A stretch of DNA of 64,000 bases from Sphingobium lignivorans. GTDB taxonomy: Bacteria; Pseudomonadota; Alphaproteobacteria; Sphingomonadales; Sphingomonadaceae. Below are positions 19,065 through 26,959 of the stretch, in pieces. The notes under the pieces were generated by a model. The model had not been told where the DNA came from. It searched no databases and worked only from the letters and a program-made list of their open reading frames with translations. Location: assembly GCF_014203955.1 (NCBI RefSeq), contig NZ_JACHKA010000001.1, positions 1,860,001-1,924,000 of the forward strand, given 5' to 3'. The stretch's first letter is position 1. Each line of letters opens with the position of its first letter. The translations under genes and the position numbers were made by a program.

Positions 19065-20360
19065 TCAGCGGCGGATGAAAGACGCCGTCACGGCGCTTGC
19101 GCCGCTTGCCATGGCGACGAGCAGGAAGATGACGGAGGTGGTGCCGCTGCTGTCCATCACCTTGCCGATCAGCGGCTCGCCAAGGCCGGCGAACAGATAG
19201 GCGAAGAAGTTCATGACGCCGACCGCGGTGCCCGCGCGGCGATGGCCGACGAGATCCGGGCAGAGCGCCCAGAAGCTCGCCTGTGGTCCATAGACGAAGA
19301 AACCACAGAGGAAGAGCACGGCAAGCCCGAGATGAACGGACGCGGCCGGAATGCCGTACATCAGCAGGGCCATCGCCGTGGCGAGCGTCATGTACAGGAC
19401 GATGGCGACATAGCGGCGGGTCGCGAAATAGCGATCCGAGATGTAGCCATTGGTGGCGGCGCCGATCGCCATGCCGACCGGAAGCGCGATCGTCGTCCAT
19501 TCCGGCGCGATGAGGCTTCCCGTGCCCGCCGCTGCGGCGCCGTCACCGCCGATGAAATGGACCGGAACCCAGACCAGCAGGCCGTAGCGGGCCGCGTTCT
19601 GGAAGCCGATCGCCAGGCCCCCCATCCATATCCGCCAGTTGGAAAGCACCGCCCGGTAGCGCTGCATCGAGCTTTCTTCGCTTGTCTCGGAAACGGCCTC
19701 ACGCTCGGATGCATGCGGGGAACCGAAACCCAGATCTTCCGGACGCTCTCGCGCGACGAAGAAGAAGGTCAGCCCACCCAGCAGCATCAGCAGCACCGGG
19801 ATGCGGAAGATCCAGCGCCACTCCATCTCGAAGATATGGACCACGAGTATGGAGGTCACGAAGCTGAGGACCGACGCCATGCCCGCCGCGAAGACATAGC
19901 AGCCGAACACCTTCCCCCGGTCGCCCGGCCCGAACCAGTTGGAGAGGACGCGGCTGCCGGGCGCCCAGCCCATCGCCTGAAAATAGCCGTTGAGGCCCCA
20001 GAGGAAGCCGAGGCTCAGCAACCCGGTCGAGAAGCTCACGGCCCAGTTCGTCGCGCATGAGAGGATCGCCCCGGCGCTCATGACCGTGCGGCCGCCCAGC
20101 TTGTCACCGAGATTGCCGTTGATGGCCTGGCCGATGGCGTAGCACCAGAGGAGCGCGGCGCTGACCCAGCCGAGCGTCTCCTTGCTGACGCCGAACTCCG
20201 CCTGAATGCCGGGAATCGCGAAGCCGAAGGTTTGCCGCCCCGTGTAGAAGAACAGATAGCAGAACATGGTCGCAAGCAGCACCTTGCGCCGTGCCCGCAG
20301 GAAGGATTGCCGCTTGTCGGACAAGGCGGCGATCATCGCGATCGAACTGGAGGAAGTCAC
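19065..20360 (-). CDS. MFS transporter, organophosphate:phosphate antiporter (GlpT/UhpC-like) family
   Basis: 431 residues with 12 predicted helices. The conserved stretch GYFQAMGWAPGSRVLSNWF matches the organophosphate antiporter family (GlpT, UhpT, UhpC), whose members carry phosphorylated compounds, and the N-terminal FYTGRQTFGFAIPGIQAEFG also fits. The start is GTG 20360 with AAGGA about 10 nt upstream. It lies downstream of and on the same strand as the iron alcohol dehydrogenase and phnX genes, with its own Pho-box-like site in the 118 bp gap. Import of a phosphonate is inferred from that context. Confidence 0.78.
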   Translation of the reverse strand: MTSSSSIAMIAALSDKRQSFLRARRKVLLATMFCYLFFYTGRQTFGFAIPGIQAEFGVSKETLGWVSAALLWCYAIGQAINGNLGDKLGGRTVMSAGAILSCATNWAVSFSTGLLSLGFLWGLNGYFQAMGWAPGSRVLSNWFGPGDRGKVFGCYVFAAGMASVLSFVTSILVVHIFEMEWRWIFRIPVLLMLLGGLTFFFVARERPEDLGFGSPHASEREAVSETSEESSMQRYRAVLSNWRIWMGGLAIGFQNAARYGLLVWVPVHFIGGDGAAAAGTGSLIAPEWTTIALPVGMAIGAATNGYISDRYFATRRYVAIVLYMTLATAMALLMYGIPAASVHLGLAVLFLCGFFVYGPQASFWALCPDLVGHRRAGTAVGVMNFFAYLFAGLGEPLIGKVMDSSGTTSVIFLLVAMASGASAVTASFIRR

Positions 20361-20417
20361 GGCCGGGGGATCCTTGCTGTCGGCTTCCGCCAGAGGGACG
20401 TTCGCTGGCCGGGAGAC

Positions 20418-20435
20418 ATGTCTTCATGATGACAG
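20418..20435 (-). promoter_or_regulatory. PhoB-box-like direct repeat upstream of OPA transporter
   Basis: On the minus strand the site reads CTGTCAT-CATG-AAGACAT: one perfect 7 bp PhoB repeat and one weaker copy (4 of 7) at the standard 4 bp spacing, 58 bp upstream of the transporter start. It supports phosphate-starvation control, but less strongly than the phnX and phoX sites. Confidence 0.4.
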
Positions 20436-20478
20436 CGCGACGGGAGCCCTTGCCGCGACCTCATCGCCGCAGTGGCGC

Positions 20479-21579
20479 TCACGCGACGGACCGATCAGGA
20501 AAGCGGTCGCGCGCCCCGATGAAATTGCGGCCGCGCGGACCGTCAAAGGCGTCGGCCACGATGCCGCGCCATGCCTCGCCACCGATGCCGAAAGCGGCAG
20601 GATCACCCGCAATGCCAAGATCGGTCAGCCTGCGGCGCAGGGCTTGCGGGGCCTGGGAGAGCGCGCCGAAAATCGATCCCAGCGCCGTGTCGCACGCATC
20701 ATCCGCGCCGATCGCGGCGGCCATCACTTCCGGCAGGCAGAAGGAACAGGCGATCCCGTGAGCGACGCCATAGTCCAGCGTGATCGGGTAGGAGATGTTG
20801 TGTGCCAGCGCCGTTTGCGTGTTCGAGAAGGCAAGCCCGGCTTTCATCGCGCCGGATGCGAGCATGGAGCGGGCGTCCTGATCGTCGAGGTTCACTTGCA
20901 GCCGGGTGAGCGCCGCCAGCACATCGCCGGCCGCCGCAATGGCGAAGCTGCGCGTGATGGGATTTGCGTTGCGGTTCCAGAGGCTCTCGAGCGCGTGGGA
21001 CAGCGCGTCCAGTCCGCTGGCAAGCGTGAGGGGCCAGGGCAGGCTCGCGGTCAGCTCCGGATCGATGAAGGCCGCTTCTGCATAAAGATCGTCCCGGTTC
21101 AGTGACAGCTTGCGCCCCTGCTCCGGATCCCAGATCGTCGCCCATTTGGTGAGCTCGCTGCCGGTGCCCGCCGTGGTGGGAACCGCGATGACCGGCAGCG
21201 CCCTGCCGCCAAGCGCGACCTGTCCATCCAGATAGCAGGCCACGCTCCTGAAGTCGCAATGGCCGGCCGCCAGGAACTTGGCCGTGTCCATCACCGAACC
21301 GCCGCCAAGCGCCACGATGACGTCTATTCCCTCAGCCCTGGCCTGCAGGAGGCCGCAGACATGCTGCAGCATGGCCAGGCTGGGATTGGGCATGATCGCA
21401 TCGGCAATGGCGAGGGGCGGGTGGACATGGCCAAGCAGCCGATCGCGCATCGGCGCGAAAGGCGCATCTTTATGGGTGACCAGCAGCCATTGGCGCTGCC
21501 CGATCTGTTCCTTCACCCGATCGAACACACCGGCGCCGAAATGCAGGGCGACGGGATTGTGAAAAGACCATTGCCTCAT
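20479..21579 (-). CDS. Iron-containing alcohol dehydrogenase, phosphonoacetaldehyde-reductase-like
   Basis: 366 residues of the group III Fe-dependent alcohol dehydrogenase family. NAD-binding GGGSVMDTAK is at residues 92-101. Four metal ligands are in place: Asp191 and His195 (GLDALSHALE), His260 (LAHNIS) and His274 (GVAHGIA). Its ATG overlaps the stop of phnX (ATGA), so the two are translationally coupled. Related enzymes in phosphonate antibiotic pathways interconvert phosphonoacetaldehyde and 2-hydroxyethylphosphonate. Here it could oxidise hydroxyethylphosphonate to feed PhnX, or reduce the acetaldehyde PhnX makes. The substrate is inferred from context only. Confidence 0.82.
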   Translation of the reverse strand: MRQWSFHNPVALHFGAGVFDRVKEQIGQRQWLLVTHKDAPFAPMRDRLLGHVHPPLAIADAIMPNPSLAMLQHVCGLLQARAEGIDVIVALGGGSVMDTAKFLAAGHCDFRSVACYLDGQVALGGRALPVIAVPTTAGTGSELTKWATIWDPEQGRKLSLNRDDLYAEAAFIDPELTASLPWPLTLASGLDALSHALESLWNRNANPITRSFAIAAAGDVLAALTRLQVNLDDQDARSMLASGAMKAGLAFSNTQTALAHNISYPITLDYGVAHGIACSFCLPEVMAAAIGADDACDTALGSIFGALSQAPQALRRRLTDLGIAGDPAAFGIGGEAWRGIVADAFDGPRGRNFIGARDRFPDRSVA

Positions 21580-22409
21580 GGCCTTTCGCCGACGGCAAGG
21601 CGCGCCTCGATCGCATCGATGATCGGCGGGAGATCGGCGATCGTGTCGATCACATAATGGGCGCCCGCCCGAACAAGGACCGGAAGGCCGCGACCCCGAT
21701 GCGCATCCTGCTCGTCGGCGGACAATGCCGTCCAGTCCTCCAGCGACAGGCCGACTTCGTTGCCGCTGGCCAGAATGCCGATCGCCCACATGCCGGCCGC
21801 GCGACCGGCGGTGAGGCCGCTCGGGCTGTCATCCACGACGATGGCGCCGCGCACGTCGGCGAGGCCGAGCGCGAGAGCATTGGCGAGGATCATGTCGGGA
21901 TAGGGGCGGCCGCGCGCGACATCGCTCACGGTGATGCAGCAATCCGGCTCATAGCCCTGCGCCGCCGCAAGGGGGATGAGCCCATCCATGATGCTGCGCG
22001 GATAACCGGTCGTGCTGCCGATCGCGATTCCTCGCTCGCGCAGGGCGCCGATCGTTTCCAGAGCACCCGGGATCAGCGCACTGTGAAGCGCGCAGTTCAC
22101 CTGATCGATCCTCAGGAAATCCGCATAGAGCGCATCGACGTCCTGCTCGTCCGAGGGCTTGCCATGGTAAGCCAGCCAGCGCCCGGCGACGGCTTTATCG
22201 GCCAGGATCAGTTCGATGTGCGTGCGTTTCGCCGCCCCCATGGGCGCGCGCGCTTCCGCCTCGCTGATCGGCACGCGGGCGTTGGCAAACGCCTCCTGGA
22301 AAGCGGCGACAGGCGCGATGCATCCGAAATCGAGGACCGTCCCGGCCCAGTCAAAAATAGCGGCAGTGATCTTGCCTGAATAGGCGAGGGGGGAAGCAAT
22401 CTCGTTCAT
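21576..22409 (-). CDS. phnX: Phosphonoacetaldehyde hydrolase (phosphonatase)
   Basis: 277-residue HAD-superfamily enzyme that splits phosphonoacetaldehyde into acetaldehyde and phosphate, breaking a C-P bond. Seen: nucleophile motif IFDWAGTVLDFG (Asp20), the MGAAKRTH segment with the Schiff-base lysine (Lys61) that separates phosphonatases from other HAD enzymes, TTGYPRSIMDGL, and the acidic motif VVDDSPSGLTAGRAAGM. Length agrees with known PhnX (about 265-280). ATG 22409 is used; a TTG codon precedes it. The transaminase PhnW, the usual partner, is not in this window. A PhoB-box-like site lies 47 bp upstream. Confidence 0.92.
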   Translation of the reverse strand: MNEIASPLAYSGKITAAIFDWAGTVLDFGCIAPVAAFQEAFANARVPISEAEARAPMGAAKRTHIELILADKAVAGRWLAYHGKPSDEQDVDALYADFLRIDQVNCALHSALIPGALETIGALRERGIAIGSTTGYPRSIMDGLIPLAAAQGYEPDCCITVSDVARGRPYPDMILANALALGLADVRGAIVVDDSPSGLTAGRAAGMWAIGILASGNEVGLSLEDWTALSADEQDAHRGRGLPVLVRAGAHYVIDTIADLPPIIDAIEARLAVGERP

Positions 22410-22455
22410 CAACCTGCTCTGATGGTCTTGGTCAGAGCGGCTCTAGGGCGCGAAC

Positions 22456-22473
22456 ATGACAGTCATATGCCTG
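22456..22473 (-). promoter_or_regulatory. PhoB-box-like direct repeat upstream of phnX
   Basis: On the minus strand: CAGGCAT-ATGA-CTGTCAT, that is one perfect and one 5-of-7 copy of the CTGTCAT unit separated by exactly 4 bp, as in the PhoB consensus. It is oriented toward phnX, 47 bp before the start, a suitable distance for activation. It suggests induction of phnX and the dehydrogenase under phosphate limitation. Confidence 0.55.
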
Positions 22474-22486
22474 AAACATGCGTACC

Positions 22487-22508
22487 ATATCGATTGATCG
22501 ACCGATAT
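22487..22508. promoter_or_regulatory. Candidate LysR operator between phnX and the LysR gene
   Basis: ATATCG (22487-22492) and CGATAT (22503-22508) form an inverted repeat with a 10 bp spacer in the divergent intergenic region, 29 bp before the LysR GTG start. Size and position suit a LysR-type autoregulatory and activation site. Confidence 0.4.
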
Positions 22509-22536
22509 TTTCGGTGGATTGGAAGCGGGCCTTCAC

Positions 22537-23403
22537 GTGACGCTCACGCAACTTCGCAGTTTCATCGCGGTCGCGCGCTACAACGGCTTCACGGCTGCTG
22601 CGCGCGCCTTGCGCACGAGCCAGACGACCATCACGTCGCAGATCCAGGCCCTGGAGGAGGAGCATGGCGCTCGCCTTTTCGAGCGGCGGGGGCGGCGCAT
22701 CGACCTGACGCCGGTCGGCACCGAATTCCTGCAGATCGCGCGGCAGATGATCGAGCTGGAGAATGACGCCGCGATCCTGCTGAAGGACAGCGGCGCCCTG
22801 CGGCAGGGAGCGATCAAGATTGGCGCGGTAAGCCCTTTCCATGTGATCGCCATGATCGAGGCGTTTCACAGCCAGTATCCGGACATCTACACGTCCATGA
22901 GGCTCGGCAACTCAGGCGACGTCCTCACTGACCTGGGCAATTATGCGGCGGATGTCGGCGTCGTCGCCCGGGCGGACGACGATGATCGCTATTATATGCA
23001 GCATTATGCGAGCTATCCGGTGACGGCCTTCGTGCATCGTGATCACCGCCTGGCCGCCAATGGCTCGATCGAGCTGGCCGAGCTCTCGAAGGAGCGCCTG
23101 CTGATGCGCGAGACCGGCTCCACGACGCGCCGGGCGCTCGAGGATGCCATGGCGTCGATCGGCCGCAAGCCGCGCATCGCGATGGAGATCGGCAGTCGCG
23201 AGGCGATCCGCGAGGCCGTGATCCGTGGCCTCGGCATCGGCACCGTCTCGCAATCGGAATATGTACCGGACGAGCGGCTGGTGCCGCTCCCCATCACGGG
23301 CACCGCCGTCGTCACCCACATCTATCTGTGTTGTCTTCGGGAGCGGCGGCGCAGCCTGCTGATCTCTGCATTTCTGAATGCCGTGACCCGGCGGACCCCC
23401 TGA
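22537..23403 (+). CDS. LysR-family transcriptional regulator of the phosphonate cluster
   Basis: 288 residues: N-terminal winged HTH (TLTQLRSFIAVARYNGFTAA, then ALRTSQTTITSQIQALEEE) and a C-terminal periplasmic-binding-like effector domain. I chose GTG 22537 because the conserved LysR N-terminus starts there; a TTG at 22519 is also in frame. It is divergent from phnX with a shared 127 bp region that carries an inverted repeat and a Pho-box-like site, so it probably controls phnX and the dehydrogenase. The inducer is unknown, possibly a phosphonate or phosphonoacetaldehyde. Confidence 0.82.
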   Translation: MTLTQLRSFIAVARYNGFTAAARALRTSQTTITSQIQALEEEHGARLFERRGRRIDLTPVGTEFLQIARQMIELENDAAILLKDSGALRQGAIKIGAVSPFHVIAMIEAFHSQYPDIYTSMRLGNSGDVLTDLGNYAADVGVVARADDDDRYYMQHYASYPVTAFVHRDHRLAANGSIELAELSKERLLMRETGSTTRRALEDAMASIGRKPRIAMEIGSREAIREAVIRGLGIGTVSQSEYVPDERLVPLPITGTAVVTHIYLCCLRERRRSLLISAFLNAVTRRTP

Positions 23404-23618
23404 AAATAACGCCGTCCCGCTCTTTCAGCATCGCGCTCCAATCCATCGAATTGTTCGGTGATTGTATCGACGGAACACGGGTAAATCCGCAGCATTGCGG
23501 TCACGCACCCTGTCTATCTCACCGGTCGAGGCGAAGGGCCGGGGCTGTCCAGAAGGCGAGCGACATCGCCTCAACCCCGGCCAACGCAGTCCTTTCCGGA
23601 ACAATCAGGGGTCTCCAC

Positions 23619-26600
23619 GTGAACATTCGACTTTCAGCCATGACCGGCAGCGCCCTTTTCGCGCTCGTCGCCGCCCATTCCCAAGTGAGTGCAGCCGAGG
23701 CGGCAAGCCAGTCCGACAGCGCGATCGCGCAGCCAACGCCCGGCGACGCGATGAGCGACACCATGGGCGAGATCGTGGTGACGGGCACCAACCTGCGCCG
23801 CTCCACCAGCGAAGGAGCGCTGCCGATCAGCGTCATAACGGCGGACGACATCGCGCTGCGCGGCGGCTCGACCGGCGCCGATCTGTTCGCGACGCTGCCC
23901 ATGGCGGGTCCGCCGTCGATCAACGAAGCCACCATCGGGTCGCAGGCCGCGCGTGGCGATGTCATGTCCGTCGACCTGCGTGGCATTGGCGCGGGCAGCA
24001 CGCTGATGCTGATCAACGGCCGCCGCATCGCCGCGCATCCGCTGTCCGGCACGGACCAGGGCGTGCCGGCCTTGTCTCCGAACGCCAACGTCATCCCCAC
24101 CGCACTGCTGAGCCGCGTTGAAATCCTGCGTGACGGCGCATCGGCGATCTACGGCGCAGACGCCGCCGCGGGCGTCATCAATTCGATCGTTTCGCCCAAC
24201 GCCCAAGGCGGGCGCCTCTCGATCGAGACGGCGCAGACGCAACATGGCGGTGCCGGCGAATATCGGATCACCGGATCGAACACGTTCAAATTCGGTCGCA
24301 CGTCGATCGGCCTCTCGCTCGACCTCTTCAAGCGCGACAAGATGATGGTCAGCGACCGCGACTGGGGCACGCAGAGCGACTTGCGCCGCACGCGCGACCT
24401 GCCGGCGCCGTGGAACGGTCTTCCCGTCGTCGATCCGAAGACCGGCACGGCCTTCGCGGTCGACAATGATTTCGACAACAGCAGCACGATCACCAATTTC
24501 GGCCAGTTCCGACGGGGCTACATCCAGCCCGACTTCCAGACCTTTCTGAGCGGCCGGCCGACCGGCAATGCGGGAATCGTGACGACCGCCAGCCCGACCG
24601 GCGGTGTGGCGACCATGGCTGCGGACGGCACCTTCTTCCTTGTCCCGGACGGGAATGGCGGCATCAATTTCAAGCAGAGCACGCCGAGCCGGACGCTGGG
24701 CAATGTGGAGAACGGCTATTATCACAACCGGCTGCCCCACCGCACGCTGATCCCCGGGGTCGAGCGCATCAACGGGGCATTGTTCATCGAGCATGAGGTG
24801 AACGACAATCTCACCCTGTTCGGCGACGTGCTTTATTCCGGCTCGCGCGCGAACAGCCAGCGGGAATCCGCCAATCTCCAGAATGTGAACGAGCCGGGCA
24901 TCTATGTCCCCGCGTCGAACCCGTACAACCCGTTCGGCGAACGCTTCTACAATATCGATGGCCTGCCCAATGCGGACGGCACGCCGCGCATCAAGGGGGC
25001 TCCGGCCGATGTGACGATCGCCGCAGGCACCATGCCCAATGGCACGAAGGACCGCTATATCCAGGTCGACTCCAGCTTCTACCGGGCCCTTGCGGGCGTC
25101 CGGGGCACGATCGGCAGCGACTGGTCCTGGGAAAGCGCGGTCATGATGTCGGGCGCCTACAGCCACGAGACCGAGACCAATATCTACCGCGAATCCCTCG
25201 TTCGCAAAGCGCTCGAGCGGACGGACGCTACCGCGTACAATCCGTTCCCGGTCACCTTCAAGGTCGAGAACGGCAAGATCGTGGTCGACAAGCCCTATAC
25301 CAATCCGGCGTCAGTGACCGACCCGATGTACGATATCGACAATCGCTACGGAAAGACGCGGATCATCACCTGGGACGCGAAGCTCTCCGGCGAGCTGTTC
25401 CAGCTGCCATTCGGCGGCGGTCGCGTCCAGGCGGCGGGCGGCACGGAAGTCCGCTGGGAGAATTACGATGCCTGGAAAGCTCCCTATGCCGGCCTGAACC
25501 CGCCGGGATCGGGCGCGCAATTCCCCTATCTGCGCGAGAATGACAACGACTTCATCTCGATGAGCCCGAACGCGGACGTCAGTGCGCATCAGCGCGTGCT
25601 TTCCGCTTATGCCGAGATCGGCCTGCCGCTCATCACGCCCGCGAACGCGCTGCCGCTGATCCATCGCCTCGAACTGGGCGCCGCGGTGCGCCACGAGCGC
25701 TTCTCGATCCATGGGGAAAGCACGACGCCCAAGTTCAGCCTGTTGTGGAGCCCGACGCCATGGCTGAGCCTGCGCGGCTCATACAACAGGAGCTTCCGGG
25801 CGCCCAATCTCGCGCAGACCGACACGACGCAATTGCTTCGCGTGAACTACACGCAGGATCCCTATCGCTACAGCGTCACCGGCTTTGCGCTGGACGGCAG
25901 CGGCCCGCGCCGCACCTATCGACAGGGCAACAACAGACTGAACCCGGAACGCGCAGAGAATTTCGGCCTCGGCTTCGTGCTCGACGTGCCCGGCGTTCGC
26001 GGCCTGTCGATCACCGGCGACTATTGGCGGATGAAGCAGCGGGACGCGATCAGCGCGCTCAGCAATGCCGATGTGCTGGCGCTGGACGAGCTGGCGCTCG
26101 ATCTGGCGACCCAGGCCGCGCTGGCCAGCGGAAAATCGATCGACCAGATCGACCTCGGCTCGGGGACCGGCGCCTATGCCGGCAGTGCCCGCGTCGTTCG
26201 CCGTGCCGTGACCGCCGCTGACCGGGCGGCCTTCGATGCCTACAACGCTGCGCAGACGTCCAACGCCTCGAAGCGGGCAGTCGTGGGTGAAATCGAGAAT
26301 ATGGTCGTCGACTATATCAACCTCGGGTCGCGCACCCTGTCCGGTCTCGATTTCGGCCTGCAGTATCGCTCGCCCGAAACGGCTTTCGGCCGCTTCACGA
26401 TGCGTGCCGAGGCCACGCGCAATCTGCAGCGCGACGAGGACCTCACCGATGAAGGCGTCACCATCGATCAGCTGGGCCGCAACGGCTACGCCAAATGGAT
26501 CGGCAATGCCGCCATTGGCTGGTCTAAGGGCGGCGTGTCCGTCAACTGGCTGACGACCTATTATGGCTCTTTCTCGAGCACCTCGGCGGCCACCACCGAA

Positions 26601-26888
26601 GCGATCTATGAAGCCCTCGGCCGCCCCGATTATATCAATGTCGTCGATGATAATGGCGTGATGCGCTATTATTACCGGGTGAAACCGGCCATCCAGCACA
26701 CGCTGAGCGCCAGCTATGCCTTTGGCCGCACGGTGAATGACGGCAAGCCGCGCCACGCCCTGACGTTCACGGTGCACAACCTCTTCGATGCGGACCCGCC
26801 GGTGGCAGACGAAGACAATGGCTTCGTGGTCGGCACCGTCAATCCGCGCGGTCGCCAGTTCCGGCTCAGATATACGTTCGGCTTTTGA
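23619..26888 (+). CDS. Large TonB-dependent outer-membrane receptor beside phosphonate genes
   Basis: 1089 residues from GTG 23619, which has AGGGG 7 nt upstream and is followed by a signal peptide (AMTGSALFALVAAHSQVSAA). The plug has MGEIVVTGTNLRR (TonB box region) and VEILRDGASAIYGADAAAGVIN (quoted in part); the barrel ends RGRQFRLRYTFGF. This long receptor class is common in sphingomonads and takes up peptides, sugars or other organics rather than classical siderophores. It begins 215 bp after the LysR gene and is followed 71 bp later by an exported phosphodiesterase, probably in one operon. The ligand is unknown; a phosphonate-bearing molecule is inferred. Confidence 0.85.
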   Translation: MNIRLSAMTGSALFALVAAHSQVSAAEAASQSDSAIAQPTPGDAMSDTMGEIVVTGTNLRRSTSEGALPISVITADDIALRGGSTGADLFATLPMAGPPSINEATIGSQAARGDVMSVDLRGIGAGSTLMLINGRRIAAHPLSGTDQGVPALSPNANVIPTALLSRVEILRDGASAIYGADAAAGVINSIVSPNAQGGRLSIETAQTQHGGAGEYRITGSNTFKFGRTSIGLSLDLFKRDKMMVSDRDWGTQSDLRRTRDLPAPWNGLPVVDPKTGTAFAVDNDFDNSSTITNFGQFRRGYIQPDFQTFLSGRPTGNAGIVTTASPTGGVATMAADGTFFLVPDGNGGINFKQSTPSRTLGNVENGYYHNRLPHRTLIPGVERINGALFIEHEVNDNLTLFGDVLYSGSRANSQRESANLQNVNEPGIYVPASNPYNPFGERFYNIDGLPNADGTPRIKGAPADVTIAAGTMPNGTKDRYIQVDSSFYRALAGVRGTIGSDWSWESAVMMSGAYSHETETNIYRESLVRKALERTDATAYNPFPVTFKVENGKIVVDKPYTNPASVTDPMYDIDNRYGKTRIITWDAKLSGELFQLPFGGGRVQAAGGTEVRWENYDAWKAPYAGLNPPGSGAQFPYLRENDNDFISMSPNADVSAHQRVLSAYAEIGLPLITPANALPLIHRLELGAAVRHERFSIHGESTTPKFSLLWSPTPWLSLRGSYNRSFRAPNLAQTDTTQLLRVNYTQDPYRYSVTGFALDGSGPRRTYRQGNNRLNPERAENFGLGFVLDVPGVRGLSITGDYWRMKQRDAISALSNADVLALDELALDLATQAALASGKSIDQIDLGSGTGAYAGSARVVRRAVTAADRAAFDAYNAAQTSNASKRAVVGEIENMVVDYINLGSRTLSGLDFGLQYRSPETAFGRFTMRAEATRNLQRDEDLTDEGVTIDQLGRNGYAKWIGNAAIGWSKGGVSVNWLTTYYGSFSSTSAATTEAIYEALGRPDYINVVDDNGVMRYYYRVKPAIQHTLSASYAFGRTVNDGKPRHALTFTVHNLFDADPPVADEDNGFVVGTVNPRGRQFRLRYTFGF

Positions 26889-26959
26889 GGACCGTCATCG
26901 CCCGCTGGAAGGCAGCTTCGCGCTGCCTTCCATCCCCGCCAAGCCAGCACGGACAGCCC

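Noticed and set aside
18967..19200. Small plus-strand frame between siderophore receptor and MFS gene
   Set aside because: Overlaps the 3' end of the transporter on the other strand, with no Shine-Dalgarno and no recognisable features.
23490..23515. Possible Pho box upstream of the large TonB receptor (CGGTCAC then CTGTCTA)
   Set aside because: Spacing is 5 bp instead of 4 and both repeats are weak, so I did not call it.
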